A stretch of DNA of 64,000 nucleotides from Leptolinea sp. HRD-7 (GCA_024363285.1 AP024710.1:2016001-2080000), one strand, 5' to 3'; shown: positions 26,167 through 36,183, counted from the stretch's first letter. Notes: generated by a model from the letters alone, not told the origin. A program made the numbers and translations.

Positions 26167-27507
26167 TTATGGCTCTTCGTTGCCGGAACCGATCCCCAGC
26201 GGTTTCCATTTTTCCGAGTCTTCCCGCAATCGGTGTTGACTTCCACCCCGGTTGTGGAGACTGTCAAATCCATCCGGTTTAATGAACATATCATCAGCGT
26301 CCAGAAGACCGCTAACCCCATGCTGTCCCGGTTCCAATCGTCTGGATTGACAGAACCGGCAGGTTTTTGGATCGTGCGGTTTGTAGTCAATCGGTTCTTC
26401 ATACGTGGTGATGAAACCTTCATAATTGCGCAGAACGATCTTATGATCTGACATACTGATCATATAACTTGGGCCAACGGGGATCTTTCCTCCTCCGCCG
26501 GGCGCGTCGACAACATATGTGGGTACGGCATACCCGGATGTATGTCCGCGCAGGGCTTCGAGGATCTCGAACCCTTTGGCTACCGGTGTACGGAAGTGCC
26601 CCGCTCCTTCCACCAGATCACACTGGTAAAGGTAATACGGGCGGACCCGTATGCGGACGAGGTCCTGTACCAACCTCTTCTGAATATGCGGGCAATCATT
26701 AATGCCTGCCAGTAAAACCGATTGATTCCCCAGAGGGATTCCTGCCCGGGATAATTTGTCGCATGCTTCTGTAAGTTCTGCTGTGATCTCATTGGGGTGG
26801 TTGACGTGAATATTCATCCATAATGGATGAAAACGTTGCAGCATATCGGTCAATTCATCGGTCACTCGTTGGGGCATAAATACGGGAACGCGGCTGCCGA
26901 TGCGAATGACCTCAACATGTGGAATTTCGCGCAATTTTGTCAGCAGTTCTTCCAGAACTTTGGGCGCCAGAGTAAGGGGATCACCGCCTGAAAGCAATAC
27001 ATCACGGATCTGCGGGGTGTGGCGGATGTAATCCAGTTGAGCCTCAAAATCGGTGCGCGAGAATGTGGCGGATGGATCACCCACGATACGTGAACGGGTG
27101 CAATACCGGCAGTAAGACGCGCACTGGGTGGTCACCAGCATCAACACTCTATCAGGGTAGCGGTGAACCAATCCCGGTACCGGTGAGTGACGGTCCTCGG
27201 CCAGAGAATCTTCCATCATACCGGTAAATGGGAGAATTTCATTGGCAGTGGGAATCACCTGTTTGCGTATCGGGTCATCCGGGTCATCTGGATTAATTAA
27301 AGACGCAAAATACGGAGTAATTTCCACTCTGAAAAGGTGCGAAGCCGAAAGCGCTTTTTTTTCACTATCTGTTAATGGAAAGACTTTTTCAAAGTCTTCA
27401 ATGGAATTTAACCGGTGGCTCAATTGCCAGTGCCAGTCATTCCACTTTTCATCCGGAATATCGATAAAAATGGGAGCCCTTCGGGAAGGGAACGATAATG
27501 GGGACAT
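26167..27507 (-). CDS. kamA: Lysine 2,3-aminomutase family radical SAM protein
   Basis: 446 aa radical SAM, PLP-dependent aminomutase. The cluster motif Cys129-x3-Cys133-x2-Cys136 lies in TQCASYCRYCTR, the SAM-binding LLSGGDPLTL follows, and DAPGGGGKIPV carries the PLP lysine. It interconverts L-lysine and beta-lysine in characterised members, either for lysine fermentation or for the osmolyte acetyl-beta-lysine. No ablB-like acetyltransferase or other lysine-degradation gene is adjacent, so the purpose here is open. A C-terminal zinc motif candidate is CRFCQSRR. Confidence 0.9.
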   Translation of the reverse strand: MSPLSFPSRRAPIFIDIPDEKWNDWHWQLSHRLNSIEDFEKVFPLTDSEKKALSASHLFRVEITPYFASLINPDDPDDPIRKQVIPTANEILPFTGMMEDSLAEDRHSPVPGLVHRYPDRVLMLVTTQCASYCRYCTRSRIVGDPSATFSRTDFEAQLDYIRHTPQIRDVLLSGGDPLTLAPKVLEELLTKLREIPHVEVIRIGSRVPVFMPQRVTDELTDMLQRFHPLWMNIHVNHPNEITAELTEACDKLSRAGIPLGNQSVLLAGINDCPHIQKRLVQDLVRIRVRPYYLYQCDLVEGAGHFRTPVAKGFEILEALRGHTSGYAVPTYVVDAPGGGGKIPVGPSYMISMSDHKIVLRNYEGFITTYEEPIDYKPHDPKTCRFCQSRRLEPGQHGVSGLLDADDMFIKPDGFDSLHNRGGSQHRLREDSEKWKPLGIGSGNEEP

Positions 27508-27670
27508 TTATTTTTCCTTGTAAAAGTAGCAAATTGCCCTAACGCAATTATATAAAAAATGGCCGGGGGGTCAAACCAGGCTTCAGGATTCGTATTAAAT
27601 TATTATTGATTTTTCTATGTCAGAATGTTTTTGTCAAATACCAGGATATCCTCGAACAAACTCAAACTAA

Positions 27671-29149
27671 TTATATTGACTTAATATTTGGATAAATTCT
27701 GGTATAAGTTTCGTAAGCCCGTTGGTATTTTGTGACATATTCTTTGCGAGGATATACAGGACTTTCTTTCGTCTGTACGGCAAGGAATGGGATATTCGGG
27801 GGAGCGTCAAACAGCCCGATACCTATGCCGGCAAGAATAGCCGCACCATAACCTGTCGCCTGATTGGTCTTAGCGATATAAACCGGTTGGTTGAAGATAT
27901 CAGCCTGCAACTGAAGCCATAATGGATGATTGGTTGCACCGCCAGTGGCGATCAATCTATCTATGGATACACCCAGTTCCCTCATTAAATCAAGTCCCTG
28001 GCGAAGGGCAAAAACCACTCCTTCCATGACAGCCCGAACAATATGTGCCTGACCGTGTTCCAGCCCCAGGCCAGTAAATGTTGCGCGAATGTCGGGATCC
28101 ATAACCGGAGTACGTTCACCCACCAGATATGGAAGAAAAAAAAGTCCACTGACTGCTGCCTCAACATTTTGAGCTGGATCTACAAGGGATGAATAGGATT
28201 GACCGGCCCATAGATTGTCACGCAGCCAGCGAAGTGACAGCCCTGCCGATAGAATTGCGGCTTCCAAATGCCAGCATTGCGGAAGACAATGGCAAAATAA
28301 ATGGAGGCGAAGTAGAGGATCATGAACAGGTTGCGAGAGAGGCGTAAATAGTTGCCCACCTGTGCCAATAGTACATGTGACGGTCCCAGGTTGAGAAATA
28401 CCCTCTCCTAACGCCTGCAGGCTGACATCACTGCCTCCGAAGACTACAGGTGTGCCGCTCAATAATCCGGTGGCAGATGCGATTTCCGGTAGAAGCCCGC
28501 CGGAAACCTCTGACGATTCGTGTACTGGAGGCAACCTATCAGCGGACAGTTTAATTGTGTTTAGTAGAGGAAGGCTCCAATTCCGGTTATGGGGGTCAAA
28601 CAATAGAGTTGAAGAAGCGTCACTGGGTTCGGATCCGATGGAACCGGTCAGTCGGTAACGGATATAATCTTTTGGTAGCAATAGATACCGGGTTCTGGAA
28701 GTAATTTCCTGTTCGTTTTTCTCCAACCATAGCCAACTGGGGAGCATGAACCCTGCGGCTACTGGGTTACCCACCCATTCCGCCAGTTGACCGATCCCGA
28801 TACGGCTGTTTAGCTCTTCGAGCTCTGCCTTGCTGCGGTGGTCAGCCCAGATGATGGCTGGCCTCAATGGTGAACCGGTGTCATCAACGCAAACCAACCC
28901 GTGCATCTGTCCGGCAAGCCCGATGCCGGCGATACAGTCCACGGGTATTCCGCTTTGTTCAACCGCTTTCTGCAGGGTATGAATAACAGCGGCAAACCAG
29001 ATTTCCGGATCCTGTTCCGCCCATCCGGGATGCGGCGATTGGATTGTGTATTCTTCGTCCACCCAGATAATGGTCTCGCCATTCTGATCGATGATAGTCG
29101 TTTTCGTGCTGGATGTACCAATATCAATCCCTACCAGGTATTTTTTCAT
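27671..29149 (-). CDS. xylB: Xylulokinase-like FGGY carbohydrate kinase
   Basis: 492 aa. Begins MKKYLVGIDIGTSSTKTTII (phosphate-1 loop), followed by GLAGQMHGLVCVD, AIIWADHRS and the adenosine motif GGATNHPLWLQLQADIFNQPV, all typical of xylulokinases. Makes D-xylulose 5-phosphate in the family, though other ketoses are possible. Starts 6 nt after the LacI-family gene with no strong SD, so translation is probably coupled. The divergent operon looks like fructose uptake, so the true ketose is unsure. Confidence 0.88.
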   Translation of the reverse strand: MKKYLVGIDIGTSSTKTTIIDQNGETIIWVDEEYTIQSPHPGWAEQDPEIWFAAVIHTLQKAVEQSGIPVDCIAGIGLAGQMHGLVCVDDTGSPLRPAIIWADHRSKAELEELNSRIGIGQLAEWVGNPVAAGFMLPSWLWLEKNEQEITSRTRYLLLPKDYIRYRLTGSIGSEPSDASSTLLFDPHNRNWSLPLLNTIKLSADRLPPVHESSEVSGGLLPEIASATGLLSGTPVVFGGSDVSLQALGEGISQPGTVTCTIGTGGQLFTPLSQPVHDPLLRLHLFCHCLPQCWHLEAAILSAGLSLRWLRDNLWAGQSYSSLVDPAQNVEAAVSGLFFLPYLVGERTPVMDPDIRATFTGLGLEHGQAHIVRAVMEGVVFALRQGLDLMRELGVSIDRLIATGGATNHPLWLQLQADIFNQPVYIAKTNQATGYGAAILAGIGIGLFDAPPNIPFLAVQTKESPVYPRKEYVTKYQRAYETYTRIYPNIKSI

Positions 29150-29155
29150 GGCTAT

Positions 29156-30145
29156 TTATTCCACTCTGCGAATGCTGGAACCTCGGACGATCAATTGGCC
29201 TTTTAAAACAACCTGGAGCGGAGGTCTTTTAGGATTTTCAATACGCTGCATGATCAGGTCGACAGCCATTCGGGCGATCTGATCTGTTGGCTGGCGAATG
29301 ATGGTCATCGAAGGATGCACCAGGGTCATCCAGGCCACGTCGTCATATCCTACGAGCCCGATCTCATCGGGAATCTTCAACCCCAATTCATTGACAGCCT
29401 GCATAGCACCGGCGAGCACCAGATTATCTGATGTAAATATAGCGTCGGTCAGAGGAGATTGTTCCAGTATTTTTTTTGCCGCCGCGTACCCTGCTTCAAT
29501 GCGGGTTTGAGTCATAATTATCTGAGGGGCTTGCAAACCAACTTTGGCCATAGCTTTTTCAAAACCGGCGCGACGTTCATATCCTGTGGGGACATTACAG
29601 AAAATACCGGATATCTGTTTATAACCGTTTTCTATCAAATGGTTAGCCAACTGAAACGCAGAATCACGATTGTCGATGAGGATCGTGTCCACCTCCATGC
29701 CTTTAACGGAGCGGTCATAAACCACAATCGGTAGATTGACATTTAAACCGGCAAAATTTTCTGAAGCTTTCTGGGTGGGAGAAAGGATCACACCGGCGAC
29801 ATTTTTATCAATCATTTCCTGCAGGTAAAACCGTTCTTTTTTTTCATTCTCGTCGGAATTGCAAAGGAAAACGCTATATCCTTTTTCATAGGCACAATCT
29901 TCCACAGCGCGGCTGACATCGGTAAAGAAGGGGTTGCATACATCAGAAACGATCAATCCTAGCGAAGTGGATTGCCGGGCGCGCAAAGACCGGGCTACCT
30001 GGTTCGGGCGGTAATCCAGTTCTTGAACGGCCTGTAGTACACGGTCGCGAACATCGTCAGAGACATACGGTTTATTGGATAGAACCCGCGATACTGTGGA
30101 AATGCTGACACCCGCCTTTTGCGCTACGTCTTTGATGCTATTCAT
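29156..30145 (-). CDS. LacI-family transcriptional regulator
   Basis: 329 aa. N-terminal helix-turn-helix SIKDVAQKAGVSISTVSRVLSNKPYVSDDVRDRVLQAV with hinge NQVARSLR, then a periplasmic-binding-like sensor domain. Start taken at ATG 30145 because AAGGA lies 8 nt upstream; the in-frame ATG at 30151 is too close to that SD. Four LacI-type half or full sites lie in the divergent region, so it probably controls both xylB and the transporter operon. Confidence 0.93.
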   Translation of the reverse strand: MNSIKDVAQKAGVSISTVSRVLSNKPYVSDDVRDRVLQAVQELDYRPNQVARSLRARQSTSLGLIVSDVCNPFFTDVSRAVEDCAYEKGYSVFLCNSDENEKKERFYLQEMIDKNVAGVILSPTQKASENFAGLNVNLPIVVYDRSVKGMEVDTILIDNRDSAFQLANHLIENGYKQISGIFCNVPTGYERRAGFEKAMAKVGLQAPQIIMTQTRIEAGYAAAKKILEQSPLTDAIFTSDNLVLAGAMQAVNELGLKIPDEIGLVGYDDVAWMTLVHPSMTIIRQPTDQIARMAVDLIMQRIENPKRPPLQVVLKGQLIVRGSSIRRVE

Positions 30146-30151
30146 AGTCAT

Positions 30152-30575
30152 TGTCCTTCGGGGTATCTATTCATTTTACTATTCCTGCAATTCGAGAAGG
30201 CAGAATTGATGAACTAATAACGTTTTCAAAATGTAATGTTATATAAAAACATTGCATGACAATCAGGTCGTAATATTGAAAACGATTTAATATAAATTGT
30301 CAACTTCAATGAAGTTTATATAGCATTTTACCCGAAATATAGGCAATAAATACTGCTTTTAATCACATAATTGACATGACATCACAGGTGACAAATTCCT
30401 ATTGATTCTTTTCTAATAACGTTTACTATATTGTTGTCTGGCAACGTTTTCAGAAATGAAGATTTTATTAATTTCAAGCAAAGAAAGGAGGATTTTGCTT
30501 GAAGAAAGAATAAAAACTTTACGCCGTTTCCACCATGATTGAATCCCCAAAAGAAAATGAAAGCTGAGGAGAAAT
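30152..30575. promoter_or_regulatory. Divergent control region of the sugar locus
   Basis: About 420 AT-rich nt without a gene. LacI-family-like sites centred on AACG are at 30215-30228 (TAATAACGTTTTCA), 30276-30290 (TTGAAAACGATTTAA), 30414-30427 (TAATAACGTTTACT) and 30439-30453 (TGGCAACGTTTTCAG). A plus-strand promoter is TTGATT (30402-30407), 16 nt, TACTAT (30424-30429), with the third site across its -10 and the fourth just downstream. A strong orphan SD AAAGGAGG (30485-30492) precedes a four-codon frame at 30500-30514. Confidence 0.7.
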
Positions 30576-32606
30576 ATGAGTAAGTTCTTCAAGTCCATAT
30601 TATTGATTACTGTAGCTGTCATGCTCCTGACAGCCTGTCAGCCTGCTCCAACAGCCGCTCCTGCCGCTGCAGAACCGGCTGCGACAGTTGCTGAAACCGG
30701 TACTATCAAAGTCGGTTTGATCACCAAGACCGATACCAATCCCTTCTTTGTGAAAATGAAAGAAGGCGCCGAGGCTGAAGCTAAAGCCCAGGGCGCTGAA
30801 TTAATGACCGCCGCCGGTAAATTTGATGGCGACAACGCTGCCCAGGTGACAGCCATTGAAAATATGGTTTCCGCCGGTGTTAAGGGCATCATGATCACCC
30901 CGAGTGATACCAAAGCTATCGTCCCGGCTATTAAGAAGGCCCGTGAAGCTGGCGTCATGGTTATTGCACTCGACACACCCACCGATCCTCAGGATGCCAC
31001 CGATGCGCTGTTCGCCACCGATAACTTCAAAGCCGGTGTGTTGATCGGCCAGTATGCCAAAGCTGGTATGGCGGGTAAAACCCTGAAGATTGCCACGCTT
31101 GACCTCAAACCCGGCATCACGGTAGGTGTGCTGCGCCACAACGGGTTCATGTCCGGTATGGGACTCGCCAAAGTTGATGCATCGGCCCCCGACATTGTTA
31201 ATTCTCCCGAGGTGGTTTGTAGCCAGGATACAGAAGGCAATCAGGCTAAAGGCCAGACTGCCATGGAAAACTGCCTGACCAAAGATCCCGATATCAACCT
31301 GGTCTATACGATCAACGAACCTGCCGCCTTCGGTGCCTACCAGGCGTTGAAAGCAGCCGGCAAAGAAAAAGACGTAATGATCGTTTCAGTTGACGGTGGC
31401 TGCGCTGGTGTTCAGGGTATTGTTGATGGGCAGATCGCGGCTACATCTCAGCAATATCCCCTCTTGATGGCAAAGATGGGTGTTCAGGCTACCGTTGAAT
31501 ACGTGAAGACTGGTAAAAAAGCCTCCGGTTACACCGATACCGGTGTTACCCTGATCACAAACAAAGCTGTTGAAGGTGTGGATAGTGTTGATGCCAAGGT
31601 CGGTCTTGATAAATGCTGGGGTGAAAAACCCGCTGCTGCCGCTGCTGAACCTGCGGCCGCCGCTCCCGCTGCCGGTCCTGTCAAAGTTGGTTTGATCACC
31701 AAAACCGATACCAATCCCTTCTTCGTGAAAATGAAAGAAGGTGCTGAAGCCCAGGCAAAAGCTAAAGGCGCTGAATTAATGACCGCCGCCGGTAAATTTG
31801 ATGGCGACAACGCTGCCCAGGTGACAGCCATTGAAAACATGGTTTCAGCCGGTGTTAAGGGCATCATGATCACCCCGAGTGATACCAAAGCTATCGTCCC
31901 GGCTATTAAGAAGGCCCGTGAAGCTGGCGTCATGGTTATTGCTCTCGATACACCCACCGATCCCCAGGATGCCACCGATGCGCTGTTCGCCACCGATAAC
32001 TTCAAAGCCGGTGTGTTGATCGGCCAGTATGCCAAAGCTGCCATGGCGGGTAAAACCCTGAAGATTGCCACGCTTGACCTCAAACCCGGCATCACGGTAG
32101 GTGTGCTGCGCCACAACGGGTTCATGTCCGGTATGGGACTCGCCAAAGTTGATGCATCGGCCCCCGACATTGTTAATACTCCCGAGGTGGTTTGTAGCCA
32201 GGATACAGAAGGCAATCAGGCTAAAGGCCAGACTGCCATGGAAAACTGCCTGACCAAAGATCCTGATATCAACCTGGTCTATACGATCAACGAACCTGCC
32301 GCCTTTGGTGCCTACCAGGCGTTGAAAGCAGCCGGCAAAGAAAAAGACGTAATGATCGTTTCAGTTGACGGTGGCTGCGCTGGTGTTCAGGGTATTGTTG
32401 ATGGGCAGATCGCGGCTACATCTCAGCAATATCCCCTCTTGATGGCCCAGATGGGTGTTGACGCTACCGTCGATTTTGTCACTAGCGGCAAAAAAGCCTC
32501 CGGTTACACCGATACCGGTGTTATGTTGATCACCGATAAACCTGTCGACGGTGTTGAGAGTGTCGATACAAAAGTCGGACTTGATAAGTGCTGGGGCACA
32601 AAGTAA
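30576..32606 (+). CDS. Sugar ABC transporter substrate-binding lipoprotein with two tandem binding domains
   Basis: 676 aa. Signal peptide with lipobox LLTAC (Cys21), Ala/Pro-rich linker, then two copies of a type 1 periplasmic sugar-binding domain (Peripla_BP_4, closest in style to fructose-binding FrcB): copy 1 from Val46, copy 2 from Val371, exact offset 325 residues (975 nt). The copies share VGLITKTDTNPFFVKMKEGAE, FDGDNAAQVTAIENMVSAG and nearly everything else, joined by a second Ala/Pro linker (about 350-368). Usual family length is 310-380 aa, so this is a genuine in-frame duplication or, less likely, an assembly error. The permease and ATPase follow. SD GAGGAGA. Confidence 0.92.
   Translation: MSKFFKSILLITVAVMLLTACQPAPTAAPAAAEPAATVAETGTIKVGLITKTDTNPFFVKMKEGAEAEAKAQGAELMTAAGKFDGDNAAQVTAIENMVSAGVKGIMITPSDTKAIVPAIKKAREAGVMVIALDTPTDPQDATDALFATDNFKAGVLIGQYAKAGMAGKTLKIATLDLKPGITVGVLRHNGFMSGMGLAKVDASAPDIVNSPEVVCSQDTEGNQAKGQTAMENCLTKDPDINLVYTINEPAAFGAYQALKAAGKEKDVMIVSVDGGCAGVQGIVDGQIAATSQQYPLLMAKMGVQATVEYVKTGKKASGYTDTGVTLITNKAVEGVDSVDAKVGLDKCWGEKPAAAAAEPAAAAPAAGPVKVGLITKTDTNPFFVKMKEGAEAQAKAKGAELMTAAGKFDGDNAAQVTAIENMVSAGVKGIMITPSDTKAIVPAIKKAREAGVMVIALDTPTDPQDATDALFATDNFKAGVLIGQYAKAAMAGKTLKIATLDLKPGITVGVLRHNGFMSGMGLAKVDASAPDIVNTPEVVCSQDTEGNQAKGQTAMENCLTKDPDINLVYTINEPAAFGAYQALKAAGKEKDVMIVSVDGGCAGVQGIVDGQIAATSQQYPLLMAQMGVDATVDFVTSGKKASGYTDTGVMLITDKPVDGVESVDTKVGLDKCWGTK
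30711..32606 (+). repeat. 975-nt intragenic tandem duplication
   Basis: The segment from 30711 recurs from 31686, offset 975 nt. One run of 135 bases is identical (31068-31202 against 32043-32177), and most differences elsewhere are silent third positions. The linker is part of the repeated unit in diverged form. Confidence 0.9.
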
Positions 32607-32626
32607 TAATATTAATAATAAACTCA

Positions 32627-32665
32627 GGATGGCGGTATAAATCACCAGGATGGATACCGCCATCC
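32627..32665 (+). other. Intercistronic hairpin between binding protein and permease
   Basis: GGATGGCGGTAT (32627-32638) pairs with ATACCGCCATCC (32654-32665), 12 bp, without a T run. Such hairpins after binding-protein genes commonly protect the upstream mRNA and raise binding protein over permease. Confidence 0.65.
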
Positions 32666-32684
32666 AAATTTCCGGGGAAGCCCT

Positions 32685-33644
32685 ATGAAAAAAATCCGAA
32701 TTTCCAATATTCTATCAAAACCGGCTATCGGTCCATTACTCGCATTGCTGCTAACCTGTATCTTCTTCGCCACCCGCACGAACCGTTTTCTGACGGGAAG
32801 CAATTTCTCCTTGATCGTCCAGCAGGTAATGGTTGTGGGAACGCTCGCGATCGGGCAGACCCTTGTCATTCTAACCAGCGGTATCGATCTGTCGGCAGGG
32901 TGGTTGATGGCTCTTACCGGTATCGTAATGACGACACTTGCGGTAAATTTTGGTGTACCACCAGCTCTGGCCATCCTTCTGGGAATCCTGATGTGTGTAG
33001 GTTTTGGTATTCTCAATGGTCTGCTGGTCACGCTCATCCGCTTACCACCATTCATCGTCACGCTGGGCACATTTAGTATTGCCCAGGCATTGACGTTGAT
33101 CATATCAAATGCCCAGACGGTAACCAATGTTCCTGCTGAGATGACTGCCCTCGGTGGCACCTTTAAGATATTTGGAACTCAGATCACTTATGGGTCTGTT
33201 CTGATGCTTGCTCTTTTCGTAATCACCTGGTTTGTGCTTCAATATACTACTCTGGGCCGCCAGATATATGCCGTGGGTGATAATCCCGAAGCCGCTCGAT
33301 TGGCCGGTATCGATGTCACCAAAGTTTTACTCGGTGTATATACCTCCGCTGCGTTTCTATACGCCATTGGCGCGTTGCTTCTGGTTTCTCGTACCAGTGT
33401 GGGTGATCCCAACGCGGGTGGTGACTCGGCCATGTCGAGCATCACGGCGGTTGTTCTTGGCGGCACCAGCCTGATGGGTGGACGCGGGAATTTGTTTGGC
33501 ACCTTGATCGGTGCAATGATCATTGGTGTATTTGTCAATGGTTTGACCCTGATGGGGGTTCCTTCCATTTATCAACTCCTTATCACAGGTGTCCTGGTGA
33601 TCCTGGCAGTTTCAGTGGATGTGCTTTCACATCGCGGAAAATAG
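32685..33644 (+). CDS. Sugar ABC transporter permease (RbsC/FrcC family)
   Basis: 319 aa with eight to ten transmembrane segments. Conserved family segments include GIDLSAGWLMALTGIV (about 66-81), GLLVTLIRLPPFIVTLGT, and the EAA-like loop GRQIYAVGDNPEAARLAGIDV (about 191-211). Forms the channel for the preceding binding protein with the following ATPase. Start MKKIRISN; SD GGGGAAG. Confidence 0.93.
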   Translation: MKKIRISNILSKPAIGPLLALLLTCIFFATRTNRFLTGSNFSLIVQQVMVVGTLAIGQTLVILTSGIDLSAGWLMALTGIVMTTLAVNFGVPPALAILLGILMCVGFGILNGLLVTLIRLPPFIVTLGTFSIAQALTLIISNAQTVTNVPAEMTALGGTFKIFGTQITYGSVLMLALFVITWFVLQYTTLGRQIYAVGDNPEAARLAGIDVTKVLLGVYTSAAFLYAIGALLLVSRTSVGDPNAGGDSAMSSITAVVLGGTSLMGGRGNLFGTLIGAMIIGVFVNGLTLMGVPSIYQLLITGVLVILAVSVDVLSHRGK

Positions 33645-33679
33645 ACTGACCGACTGCCTGTACAGTAAGGAGTGAGATA

Positions 33680-35167
33680 ATGAATCCAATTTCTGAACGA
33701 AATATTTTGGAAATAAAAGGGGTAAGCAAATCATTTCCCGGCGTTAAAGCGCTGGAATCTGTAGACATAGCTATACGTGAAGGTGAAATCCATGCCCTGG
33801 TCGGTGAAAATGGGGCGGGAAAATCGACACTTATTAAAATCCTCTCCGGTGCTTATCGCAAAGACCGGGGTGAGATTATTTTTGACGGCGCTCCAGTTGA
33901 TATCCGTAATCCGAACCACGCTCAGCAGATTGGCATTTCTACTATCTATCAGGAATTTAATCTGGCTAACCATCTGACCGTAACAGAAAATATTCTATTA
34001 GGGCAGCTTCCACACAATGGCCCGATCGTTGATTGGACAACCGCGAAGAAGAAAGCCAGAGAAATCCTCGATACACTGGGCGTTAATATGAATATGGATG
34101 CCCTGGTGGGAACTATGCCTGTGGCGGAAAAACAACTGGTAGAGATTGCTAAAGCGTTGGCTCATAAGTCTCGGGTTTTGATCATGGACGAACCGTCTGC
34201 TGTTTTGGGCGAAAAGGACATGGAAAAACTCTACCAGGTGATCCGTTCTCTGAAAGCCAGAGGAATCACGATCATCTACATTTCGCATCGGTTGATCGAG
34301 ATCTTTGATATTGCTGACCGGGTAACAGTATTGAAAGATGGTGGATTGGTTGGCACGAAGGCAATATCTGAAGTTACCATGCCTGGTTTGGTTAAAATGA
34401 TGATCGGGCGTGATCTGAAAGATGTGTATCCTAAATGGAACCGTACATTTGGCGATGTTCTGCTGGAAGTCAAAAATATCAATCGGCCGGGTGTGTTGCA
34501 GGATATCTCGTTTAAAGTTCGTGCTGGCGAGATCATTGGGATAGCCGGTATGCGAGGTTCAGGTCGGACGGAATTGGTGAGAGCAATTTTTGGGGCTGAC
34601 CCACATAACGGAACCATCTCGTTATCCGGTAAAGACCTGCGGATACATTCACCCGGAGAGGCGATCTCTCATCGGATCGCGTTGGCCACTGAAGACCGCA
34701 AAGCAGAAGGATTGTTCCTTCAGTCATCAATGAAAAACAACATTACCATATCCGGGTTAAAGAACATCAGCTGGTCAATATTCATCAACACAAAAAAAGA
34801 ACTATCAAAAGTTTTGAATTTAATCAAAACACTGGTGATTAAAACCTCTGGCCCGGACTTTCCGGTAGCCAATATGAGTGGCGGGAATCAGCAAAAAGTG
34901 ATCCTGGCCCGCTGGTTAAATATCGGTGCGAAAGTCTTAATCCTTGATGAACCCACCCGGGGTATCGATGTGGGCAGCAAGTATGAAATCTACCAGATCA
35001 TGGCAAAGTTAACCGAACAGGGCGTTGGTCTTATTATGGTTTCATCCGAGTTGCCAGAAATTCTGGGTATGAGCGACAGGATTTTGGTGATGCATGATGG
35101 CAAACTGGTAAAAGAACTTACCCGGTCAGAAGCAAGCGAAGAAGTGATCATGTCTTACGCAGCGTAA
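33680..35167 (+). CDS. Sugar ABC transporter ATP-binding protein (RbsA/XylG type, two ATPase domains)
   Basis: 495 aa with two fused nucleotide-binding domains. Domain 1 has Walker A GENGAGKSTLIKIL (about 39-52) and Walker B VLIMDEPSAVL; domain 2 has a degenerate P-loop GMRGSGRTELVRAI, signature MSGGNQQKVILARWL and VLILDEPTRGID. This asymmetric arrangement is normal for monosaccharide importers. SD AAGGAGTGAG. Confidence 0.95.
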   Translation: MNPISERNILEIKGVSKSFPGVKALESVDIAIREGEIHALVGENGAGKSTLIKILSGAYRKDRGEIIFDGAPVDIRNPNHAQQIGISTIYQEFNLANHLTVTENILLGQLPHNGPIVDWTTAKKKAREILDTLGVNMNMDALVGTMPVAEKQLVEIAKALAHKSRVLIMDEPSAVLGEKDMEKLYQVIRSLKARGITIIYISHRLIEIFDIADRVTVLKDGGLVGTKAISEVTMPGLVKMMIGRDLKDVYPKWNRTFGDVLLEVKNINRPGVLQDISFKVRAGEIIGIAGMRGSGRTELVRAIFGADPHNGTISLSGKDLRIHSPGEAISHRIALATEDRKAEGLFLQSSMKNNITISGLKNISWSIFINTKKELSKVLNLIKTLVIKTSGPDFPVANMSGGNQQKVILARWLNIGAKVLILDEPTRGIDVGSKYEIYQIMAKLTEQGVGLIMVSSELPEILGMSDRILVMHDGKLVKELTRSEASEEVIMSYAA

Positions 35168-35289
35168 GTTTGCTAAAAAGCCCTATGGTATGCCGGGCAC
35201 AATAGATAAAAATCCGTGATCCGGAATATTACCTCTCGGCCATTTACGAGGCGCCGGATATTTATACCTGTTTTACTAAATGAGGTTCT

Positions 35290-36183
35290 ATGAAGCTATT
35301 TGGAGGAGTTGAAACCGGCGGGACAAAGATTGTATGTGTTGTGGCGGATGGTGACGGTAACATCGCGGCGGAGACTTCTTTCCCTACAACCAATCCCGAT
35401 GAGACAATTTCACGAGTAATTGCTTTCTTTAAAGATCAGATGCGTGCTCACAGTATTGAAGCACTTGGGATAGGCACATTTGGCCCAGTTGATCTGGATC
35501 CACAATCCAGAACGTATGGGTATATTACTACCACCCCCAAACCAGGCTGGAGTAACATCGACTTGTTGGGAAGAATTTCGCGTGCCTTACCCATTCCTAT
35601 GGTTATTGATACTGATGTTAACGCGGCTGCCATGGGTGAATATACCTGGGGTAGTGCCATCGGGATTGATCCTTTTGTGTACTTTACAATTGGAACTGGT
35701 ATTGGAATGGGTGGGATGGTCAACCACGCGTTACTACATGGCCTCACTCACCCCGAAGCCGGCCACATGATCATCCACCATGATGTCAGGCTTGATCCAT
35801 TTCCAGGAGCCTGTACATATCACGGAGATTGTTTTGAAGGATTGGCTACAGGATTTGCTCTGGAAAAACGATGGAAAACCCGCGGCGAAACCTTGCCGGA
35901 CGACCACCCGGCCTGGTTGTTGGAAGCAAATTACATCGCGCAGGCTTTAGTAAACACAATCCTGATGCTTTCGCCCAAAAAGATCGTGCTGGGCGGCGGT
36001 GTGATGCAACGGCAAGCGATGTTCGTGTTGATTCGTCAAGAGGTTGCGCGACTCTTAAACGACTATGTAAAGTCTGACCAGATTCTTAATGGAATGGATA
36101 CATTCATTGTTCCACCCGGATTGGGAAAGAGATCTGGTGTTCTGGGCGCCGTTGCGCTGGCCAGGAATTACGCGCATCCGTAG
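35290..36183 (+). CDS. ROK-family sugar kinase, fructokinase-like
   Basis: 297 aa. N-terminal MKLFGGVETGGTKIVCVVAD phosphate loop, catalytic Asp in VIDTDVNAAAMGEY, and the zinc site of fructokinase-type ROK proteins spread over HPEAGHMIIHHD...GACTYHGDCFEGLATG. No helix-turn-helix, so a kinase and not a repressor. With the FrcB-like binding protein this suggests uptake of fructose and conversion to fructose 6-phosphate; specificity is inference. Confidence 0.88.
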   Translation: MKLFGGVETGGTKIVCVVADGDGNIAAETSFPTTNPDETISRVIAFFKDQMRAHSIEALGIGTFGPVDLDPQSRTYGYITTTPKPGWSNIDLLGRISRALPIPMVIDTDVNAAAMGEYTWGSAIGIDPFVYFTIGTGIGMGGMVNHALLHGLTHPEAGHMIIHHDVRLDPFPGACTYHGDCFEGLATGFALEKRWKTRGETLPDDHPAWLLEANYIAQALVNTILMLSPKKIVLGGGVMQRQAMFVLIRQEVARLLNDYVKSDQILNGMDTFIVPPGLGKRSGVLGAVALARNYAHP

